Assembly (NCBI GenBank): GCA_030153205.1
Contig: JASLHV010000455.1
Span: forward strand, 1-10,126
Direction: 5' to 3'
Source of the DNA: Roseiarcus sp.
GTDB taxonomy: Bacteria; Pseudomonadota; Alphaproteobacteria; Rhizobiales; Beijerinckiaceae
Length of the DNA: 10,126 bases
Both the position numbers and the translations under genes were made by a program. Below, one piece after another: positions 5,384 to 10,126 of this stretch. The notes below the pieces were generated by a model, which saw only the letters and a program-made list of their open reading frames with translations, was not told where the DNA came from and searched no databases. The first letter of the stretch is position 1; every line of letters begins with the position of its first letter.

Positions 5384-6565
5384 ATGGTTGAGATGCCCCG
5401 CGCCGAACAGTTTCGCCCATCAGCCGAGAAGGTCGCGGAGCCGATGGCGCCGACGCCCCCGACGTCCCCTGCCGCGTCGCGCAGCCGCGCGATCAAACGC
5501 AGCCTTCTGGCGCTCGGCCTTTTGGCCGGCGTCGCGGGCGGCGCCTATTACGGCTACGATTATTGGACCAACGGCCGCTTCCTCGTCTCCACGGACGACG
5601 CCTATGTACAGGCCGATGCGACGATCGTGGCGCCGAAAGTCTCGGGCTATATCGCCGACGTGCTTGTCGAGGACAATCAGCCGGTCAAGTCGGGCCAAGT
5701 CTTAGCGCGTATCGATGACCGCGATTTTCGCGCCGCGCTGGACCAAGCTCGCGCCGATGTCGCGGCGGCGGAAGCCTCGGTTCACAATATCGGCGCGGAG
5801 ATCACGCTGCAGGACGCCGAAATCGCGCAAGCCACGGCGCAGGTCGCGTCGACGAAGGCTTCGCTCACTTTCGCCGAGGCCGATGCCGAACGCTATCGCG
5901 ATCTCATGAAGACGGGCGCGGGCACGGTGCAACGCGCGCAGCAGACCGAGGCCACGCGCGCCGAAGCCGCCGCTCAGCTTCAGCGCGATCAGGCCGCGCT
6001 CACTGCCGCCGAACGCAAGATAGCGGTGCTGACGACCTCGCGAGAACAGGCTGAGGCGCAGGCCGAGCGCAGCCGCGCCGCGCGAAGTCAAGCCGAGCTC
6101 AATCTCAGCTATACGACGATAAGGGCCGCCGTCGACGGCGCCGTCGGCGCGCGCTCTCTACGCGTCGGTCAGTACGTCGCGGCCGGAACGCAGCTCATGG
6201 CGATCGTGCCGCTCCATGCGGTCTATGTCGTCGCGAACTTCAAGGAAACCCAGCTCGCCGACGTGCAGCCGAACCAGCCTGTCGAGGTCGAGATCGACAG
6301 CTATCCCGGCGTGAAGCTGAAAGGTCGCGTCGACAGTCTCTCCCCAGCCAGCGGTCTGCAATTCGCCTTGCTGCCGCCCGACAATGCGACCGGCAATTTC
6401 ACCAAGATCGTACAGCGCATTCCCGTGAAGATCACCTTCGACGGCGCCGATGTCAGCAAGGTTCTTCGAGCCGGCATGTCGGTCGAACCGACGATCGACA
6501 CCAAGGCGACGGTGATGGCTGAAAGACGAGCCGCCGCCTCGCCCATGCTCGCGTCGTCGAAATAG
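5384..6565 (+). CDS. EmrA/HlyD-family membrane fusion protein (orphan adaptor)
   Basis: This 393-residue periplasmic adaptor is anchored in the inner membrane by one segment (about 37-57) after a Pro/Ala-rich cytoplasmic tail. Family marks in order are STDDAYVQADATIVAPKVSGYI (69-90), which opens the lipoyl half, GQVLARIDDRDF (104-115), a long Ala/Gln/Glu-rich coiled-coil hairpin (about 116-243), the second lipoyl half with TTIRAAVDGAVG (244-255), a beta-barrel part with VANFKETQL (283-291), and the EmrA-specific LLPPDNATGNFTKIVQRIPV (329-348). EmrA proteins normally pair with a 14-helix MFS transporter (EmrB) to export hydrophobic drugs or other compounds through TolC. No such gene is adjacent here: the previous gene is the beta-helix protein and the next is an RND operon. 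The start ATG 5384 has a near-perfect ribosome site. The family is secure; the partner and substrate are unknown. Confidence 0.93.
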   Translation: MVEMPRAEQFRPSAEKVAEPMAPTPPTSPAASRSRAIKRSLLALGLLAGVAGGAYYGYDYWTNGRFLVSTDDAYVQADATIVAPKVSGYIADVLVEDNQPVKSGQVLARIDDRDFRAALDQARADVAAAEASVHNIGAEITLQDAEIAQATAQVASTKASLTFAEADAERYRDLMKTGAGTVQRAQQTEATRAEAAAQLQRDQAALTAAERKIAVLTTSREQAEAQAERSRAARSQAELNLSYTTIRAAVDGAVGARSLRVGQYVAAGTQLMAIVPLHAVYVVANFKETQLADVQPNQPVEVEIDSYPGVKLKGRVDSLSPASGLQFALLPPDNATGNFTKIVQRIPVKITFDGADVSKVLRAGMSVEPTIDTKATVMAERRAAASPMLASSK

Positions 6566-6633
6566 GTTCTCTTCTGTCAAGGATATTTTACAGACGCAGA
6601 GTAGGATAACGCCGCGGAAACTGAATTTGCAGG

Positions 6634-6665
6634 TTTCGCGAGGGGAATTTCATTCTCCCGCGAAA
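6634..6665 (+). promoter_or_regulatory. Strong inverted repeat (hairpin or operator) upstream of the RND operon
   Basis: TTTCGCG (6634-6640) is perfectly complementary to CGCGAAA (6659-6665). After one bulged A, GGGGAA (6642-6647) pairs with TTCTCC (6653-6658) with one G-U pair. The total is 13 bp around a 5-base loop TTTCA. No U-run follows on either strand, so a standard terminator is unlikely. It could end or protect the EmrA-like gene's transcript, whose stop is 68 bases before it, or act as the operator of the efflux operon's regulator. Which one cannot be decided from the sequence. Confidence 0.55.
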
Positions 6666-6741
6666 ACATGACAATCGGACTTCCAGTGGAATGGAAAACA
6701 GCAAAATCAACGACTAGCCGATAGTCCCGCCAAGAGTCGAC

Positions 6742-6873
6742 ATGCGAGCGAATCTGTCGGAAGATGATGTCGATTGCGGCCCTTCGGGTTTTTGGGACAG
6801 TACGGACATAGCCGGTGCGGTCGGCGGCGCAGGCGGGGACGCCGCGCCGGTTCGCCGGGCTTTTGTTTCATAA
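6742..6873 (+). CDS. Doubtful 43-residue reading frame before the RND adaptor gene
   Basis: An ATG at 6742 opens a 43-codon frame that ends at TAA 6871-6873, whose last base begins the AGGAG ribosome site of the adaptor gene. The product would be MRANLSEDDVDCG, a Gly/Ala-rich middle, and an Arg-Arg end. There is only a poor AAGAG-like ribosome site. G or C occupies 24 of 42 third codon positions after the start codon, lower than in the neighbouring genes, which argues against coding. It resembles no family I know. It may be a leader peptide but is more probably an accidental open frame. Confidence 0.15.
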   Translation: MRANLSEDDVDCGPSGFWDSTDIAGAVGGAGGDAAPVRRAFVS

Positions 6874-6888
6874 AGGAGCGGCGCCTCG

Positions 6889-8082
6889 ATGAATGTAGCC
6901 GGTTCTACGAACAGTCTCGGTAAGCGCGTCGCCAGCGGATTCCTCTGCGCGGCGAGCGCTCTGGCGCTAGCGGCCTGTAACGCCAAAAACGCTTACGTCC
7001 CGCCTCCGCCGCCAAAAGTAGTCGTCGCCCAGCCGCTGCAGCAGCCCGTCAATCTCTACATCGAGCTCACCGGCAACACGACGCCCTTCAACTCCGTCGA
7101 TCTCGTCGCGCGCGTCCAGGGCTATCTGGAATCGATTGATTACAAGGACGGCGCCAGGGTCGCCAAGGGAACCCAGCTCTTCGGTATTGAGCGCGACACA
7201 TATCAGGAGCAACTCGACCAGGCGAAAGCCTCGCTCGGCACGGCGGAAGCACAGCATGCCTACAACGAGGCCGAATATCAGCGACAGTCGACGCTCGGTA
7301 GACAGGACTTCGCGAGCCAGGCGACGGTCCAGCAGTGGAAGTCCAACGTCGACCAGTCGAGCGCCGCGATCCTCAACGCAAAGGCGCAGATCGAACTCGC
7401 CAACATCAATCTTGGCTACACGAACGTGACCGCGCCATTTGACGGCGTCATATCCAACCATCTCGTCGACGTCGGCGCGCTGGTCGGCGTGTCCGGACCG
7501 ACCAAGCTCGCGACGATCGTACAGACCGATCCGATGTATGTATATTTTAACATGAGCGAGCCGCAGGTGCTCAAGATCAAGGAGACGAACGCCAAGGCGG
7601 GCGTCCTCTTCCGGACCACCGACCTTTCGAACATTCCGGTCGAGATCGGGTTGCAGGGGGAGGACGGCTATCCGCACAAGGGACATATGGATTACGCGTC
7701 GCCGCAGGTCGATCAATCGACTGGCACGCTGGTCGTACGTGCGCTGTTCGACAACAAGGATCAAACGCTTCTGCCGGGCCTGTTCGTTCGCGTTCGCACG
7801 CCGATCGGCCGTCAGGAGAAGGCGGTGCTGACATCCAACGAGGCCATCGGGTCCAATCAGGAAGGATCCTACGTGCTGGTGGTCGGCGCCGACAATGTCG
7901 TTCAGCGCAAGATCATCAAGATCGGCGACAAGCAGGGTCAGTTGCGGATCGTCGAGTCCGGACTCGACCCGGGCGATTGGGTCGTGACCGAGGGGATCCA
8001 GCGCGCCTTTCCTGGCGCCAAGGTCGACCCGCAGCGTACCACGCTGACCGCGGACGGCGGTAAGGAACCCGCGTCCAAATGA
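6889..8082 (+). CDS. RND efflux periplasmic adaptor lipoprotein (AcrA/MexA type)
   Basis: This 397-residue membrane fusion protein joins an RND pump to an outer-membrane channel. It has a lipoprotein signal with lipobox LAAC and lipidated Cys30, so it is tethered in the periplasm. It then has a Pro-rich linker (38-42), the lipoyl half VDLVARVQGYLESIDYKDG (70-88) with GTQLFGIE (94-101), an alpha-helical hairpin (about 103-175), the second lipoyl half YTNVTAPFDGVIS (177-189), a beta-barrel region with DPMYVYFNMSE (214-224) and LLPGLFVRVR (294-303), and a membrane-proximal domain ending near 378. This is the standard length and order for AcrA-like adaptors. The start ATG 6889 is preceded by AGGAG at a somewhat long spacing of 11 bases. 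It overlaps the pump gene by ATGA, so the two are translated together. Confidence 0.95.
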   Translation: MNVAGSTNSLGKRVASGFLCAASALALAACNAKNAYVPPPPPKVVVAQPLQQPVNLYIELTGNTTPFNSVDLVARVQGYLESIDYKDGARVAKGTQLFGIERDTYQEQLDQAKASLGTAEAQHAYNEAEYQRQSTLGRQDFASQATVQQWKSNVDQSSAAILNAKAQIELANINLGYTNVTAPFDGVISNHLVDVGALVGVSGPTKLATIVQTDPMYVYFNMSEPQVLKIKETNAKAGVLFRTTDLSNIPVEIGLQGEDGYPHKGHMDYASPQVDQSTGTLVVRALFDNKDQTLLPGLFVRVRTPIGRQEKAVLTSNEAIGSNQEGSYVLVVGADNVVQRKIIKIGDKQGQLRIVESGLDPGDWVVTEGIQRAFPGAKVDPQRTTLTADGGKEPASK

Positions 8083-10126
8083 GCGCGCCGCAAGAGAACG
8101 ATCAGGCCAGCGAAACGTCACGCGAGCAGGTGGGCCGCGCGGGCGCGATTTCGCGCTTCTTTATCCAGAGACCCGTCCTCTCCAATGTGATCGCGTTGGT
8201 GGTCGTACTCATCGGTCTCGTGGCCCTCGTCCAACTGCCAAATTCGCAATATCCGAACGTCGTCCCACCGACCGTTCAGGTCACGACCCGCTATCCCGGC
8301 GCAAGCGCCCGGACGCTCGTCGACTCCGTCGCGCTGCCCATCGAGCAGAACGTCAACGGCGTCGAGAACATGATCTACATGCAGTCGACGAGCGCCGACG
8401 ACGGCACCTATACTTTGTCTGTAACCTTCGCGATCGGCACCGACCCCGACAAGGCGCAGGTTCTTGTCCAGAACCGTGTCGCCATCGCCATTTCCTCGCT
8501 GCCCCTGGAAGTGCAGGTCCAGGGCGTGACGACCAAGAAGCAGTCGACCTCGATCCTCGAATTCGTTGGTTTGGTCTCGCCAGACAGTCGCTTCGACAGT
8601 TTGTTCCTGTCGAACTACGCCGTCATCAACGTGCAAGATGAATTGCGACGCCTGAACGGCGTCGGCGACGTGACGGTTCTCGGCGCAGGACAGTACGCCA
8701 TGCGCGTCTGGCTGAATCCAGACCTGCTCCAGGCGCGCGGCCTGACCCCGCAGGACGTCATCAGCACCATTCAGCAGCAGAGCCAGGAAGTCACCGCCGG
8801 CCAGGTCGGCGCGCCGCCCGCGCCTAAAGGGCAGGACTTTCAATATACCTTGAACCTCAAGGGCCGACTCGACGATCCCTCCGAGTTTGAGAATATCATT
8901 CTCAAGGTCAACACCGCGAACGGCGGACAGATCACCCGGCTCCGTGACGTCGGCCGCGTCGAGCTCGGCGCGCAGACCTACAGCGAATCGTTCAATCTCG
9001 ATGGCCGCCCTGCCGCCGGGATCGCCGTTTCCCTCCTGCCGGAAGCCAACGCCATCGCCGTCTCCAACGAGGTTAAGACGAAGATGGACGAGCTCGCGAA
9101 GAGCTTTCCGGACGGCCTCAGCTACGTCATCCCTTATGACACGACAAAATTCGTGCGGGCGGCGATTTACGAGGTGTACCGGACGCTGATCGAAGCCGCC
9201 ATTCTGGTGCTGATCGTCATCCTCGTCTTCCTTCAGGATTGGCGGGCGATGCTGGTGCCCGCGACTACCGTGCCGGTCACGCTGATCGGCGCGTTCGCGG
9301 CCATGGCCGCGCTGGGCTTTTCCATCAATCTTCCGACGCTATTCGCTCTGGTTCTGGCGATCGGGATCGTGGTCGACGACGCGATCGTCATTGTGGAAGG
9401 CGTCTCGCGCTATATCGAGCAAGGACTTCCTGGCCGCGAGGCGGCGGCGCGCGCGATGGACGATCTTACGGGTCCGGTTCTCGGCATCACGCTTGTCCTC
9501 ATGTCCGTGTTTATTCCCGCCGCGTTCCTGCCTGGGTTCACGGGGCAGTTGTATCGTCAGTTTGCGCTGGTCATCGCTTCGACCGCCATCATCAGCGCCA
9601 TTAACGCGCTGACGCTTAAACCGACCCAGTCCGCGTTATGGCTCAGGCCGCCGAAGCACGGCGGGCGGCGCAATTTTTTCAGTCGCGGTTTTGACGCCGT
9701 CTATGGTCGCGCCGAGCGTGGCTATTCGCGACTCGTCGGCGCGATGACGCGCCGCGCCGGCTTGATGGTCGTTATTGCGCTCGCGCTCGTCGGGGTCGCG
9801 ATTTACGGGTTGAGCCGGGTGCCGACGGCGTTTCTGCCCGTCGAGGATCAGGGCTATCTCATCGTACCGGCGCAACTGCCTGAAGGCGCTTCGAAGGAGC
9901 GCACGGACGCAGTTCTGCAACAGATATCGACACTCGCCGGCGCCATTCCCGGTGTCGAGCGTGTCGTCACCGTCAGCGGCATATCCATTCTCGACAACCG
10001 GGCGAGCCTCGCCAACGCCGGCGTCGCCTTCGTCGTCCTCAAGGATTGGGACGTACGCCTCAAAGAGCCGGGCCAAGACGCCCGTACGATCAGCGCGCGC
10101 CTCAACGGCGCCCTGCAAGGCGTGCC
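8079..10126 (+). CDS. RND multidrug efflux pump, HAE1/AcrB type (3'-truncated by window)
   Basis: The frame starts at ATG 8079, overlapping the adaptor stop, and stays open to the window end, giving about 682 of an expected 1040-1070 residues. It is a proton-driven inner-membrane exporter that works as a trimer. After a hydrophilic extension of about 23 residues comes ISRFFIQRPVLSNV (24-37) and transmembrane helix 1 (about 33-51). The porter domain follows with YPGASA (72-77), and then the helix block with IGIVVDDAIVIVE, where Asp433-Asp434 match the proton-relay pair (Asp407/408 of E. coli AcrB). ALTLKPTQSALWLRP closes the first half and is followed by a basic linker. VPTAFLPVEDQGYL opens the second porter part. 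The AcrB-type core, not the heavy-metal type, indicates organic substrates, but the actual substrate is unknown. No outer-membrane channel gene is visible before the edge. Confidence 0.96.
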   Translation, partial: MSAPQENDQASETSREQVGRAGAISRFFIQRPVLSNVIALVVVLIGLVALVQLPNSQYPNVVPPTVQVTTRYPGASARTLVDSVALPIEQNVNGVENMIYMQSTSADDGTYTLSVTFAIGTDPDKAQVLVQNRVAIAISSLPLEVQVQGVTTKKQSTSILEFVGLVSPDSRFDSLFLSNYAVINVQDELRRLNGVGDVTVLGAGQYAMRVWLNPDLLQARGLTPQDVISTIQQQSQEVTAGQVGAPPAPKGQDFQYTLNLKGRLDDPSEFENIILKVNTANGGQITRLRDVGRVELGAQTYSESFNLDGRPAAGIAVSLLPEANAIAVSNEVKTKMDELAKSFPDGLSYVIPYDTTKFVRAAIYEVYRTLIEAAILVLIVILVFLQDWRAMLVPATTVPVTLIGAFAAMAALGFSINLPTLFALVLAIGIVVDDAIVIVEGVSRYIEQGLPGREAAARAMDDLTGPVLGITLVLMSVFIPAAFLPGFTGQLYRQFALVIASTAIISAINALTLKPTQSALWLRPPKHGGRRNFFSRGFDAVYGRAERGYSRLVGAMTRRAGLMVVIALALVGVAIYGLSRVPTAFLPVEDQGYLIVPAQLPEGASKERTDAVLQQISTLAGAIPGVERVVTVSGISILDNRASLANAGVAFVVLKDWDVRLKEPGQDARTISARLNGALQGV

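Larger units (their letters stand above)
6566..6888. other. Intergenic region upstream of the RND efflux operon
   Basis: In this 323-base gap I find a 13-bp hairpin or dyad at 6634-6665 and a doubtful 43-codon frame at 6742-6873. I cannot place a convincing -35/-10 pair. A short GGCCC-TTC-GGGTT fold followed by TTT (6778-6793) is too weak to call a terminator. The ribosome site for the adaptor gene is AGGAG at 6873-6877, 11 bases before the ATG at 6889. No repressor gene or divergent frame with good coding character is seen here. Confidence 0.6.

Noticed and set aside
6778..6793. GGCCC-TTC-GGGTT-TTT as a terminator or attenuator before the RND operon
   Set aside because: The stem has only three G-C pairs plus two G-U pairs and a three-base T-run remains, too weak to support a terminator call.
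6967..8121. 384-codon open frame on the minus strand opposite the RND adaptor
   Set aside because: It is the antisense shadow of a clear AcrA-like gene and its translation is Arg/Leu/Asp-rich with no family resemblance.
8118..8843. 241-codon open frame on the minus strand opposite the RND pump
   Set aside because: It is the antisense shadow of the pump gene, which has continuous AcrB-like homology and the Asp-Asp proton-relay motif.
1..10126. CRISPR arrays, insertion sequences, phage genes, tRNA or rRNA genes, toxin-antitoxin or defence systems
   Set aside because: No spaced direct repeats, transposase motifs, terminal repeats or recognisable RNA gene sequences were seen. All strong coding frames belong to transport, efflux or exported-protein families.

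Overview
The window is GC-rich bacterial chromosome, and the coding frames strongly prefer G or C at third codon positions. It most likely comes from an alphaproteobacterium of the order Hyphomicrobiales (Rhizobiales). The best lineage marker is the gene at 3971-5251. It encodes a twin-arginine-exported beta-helix protein of the TIGR03808 type, a family I know from this order. The small secreted Gly/His-rich protein with a Trp/Cys tail (3527-3859) fits the same group. A methanotroph-related family (Beijerinckiaceae/Methylocystaceae) is possible, but that is only an impression.

Layout. (1) 1-213, plus strand: the C-terminal end of a cupin-like protein. (2) 217-3264, minus strand: a complete polar amino acid ABC importer operon read right to left, in the order binding protein, permease, permease, ATPase. 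It has a recognisable promoter, two tandem dyad-symmetric sites at its start, and a strong hairpin between the binding protein and the first permease. (3) 3527-3859 and 3971-5251, plus strand: two exported proteins of unknown role, one a small Gly/His-rich protein and the other the TIGR03808-type protein. (4) 5384-6565, plus strand: an EmrA/HlyD-type membrane fusion protein with no EmrB-type transporter beside it. (5) 6566-6888: a 323-base gap with a 13-bp hairpin or dyad and a doubtful 43-codon reading frame. (6) 6889-8082 and 8079 to the window end, plus strand: an RND efflux operon made of a lipoprotein adaptor and an HAE1-type inner-membrane pump. The pump is cut off by the window edge after about 682 residues.

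How the parts work together. The ABC operon encodes a full importer: a periplasmic binder, two different membrane subunits and a HisP/GlnQ-type ATPase. The RND pair forms the periplasmic and inner-membrane parts of a tripartite exporter. Neither an outer-membrane TolC-type channel nor a regulator is visible in the window. The rest is envelope-related (exported proteins and an orphan adaptor).

I see no CRISPR array, insertion sequence, phage gene, tRNA or rRNA, and no convincing previously undescribed system. The points most worth a second look are the tandem operator-like sites before the binding-protein gene, the hairpin upstream of the RND operon, the orphan EmrA-like adaptor, and the two uncharacterised exported proteins.
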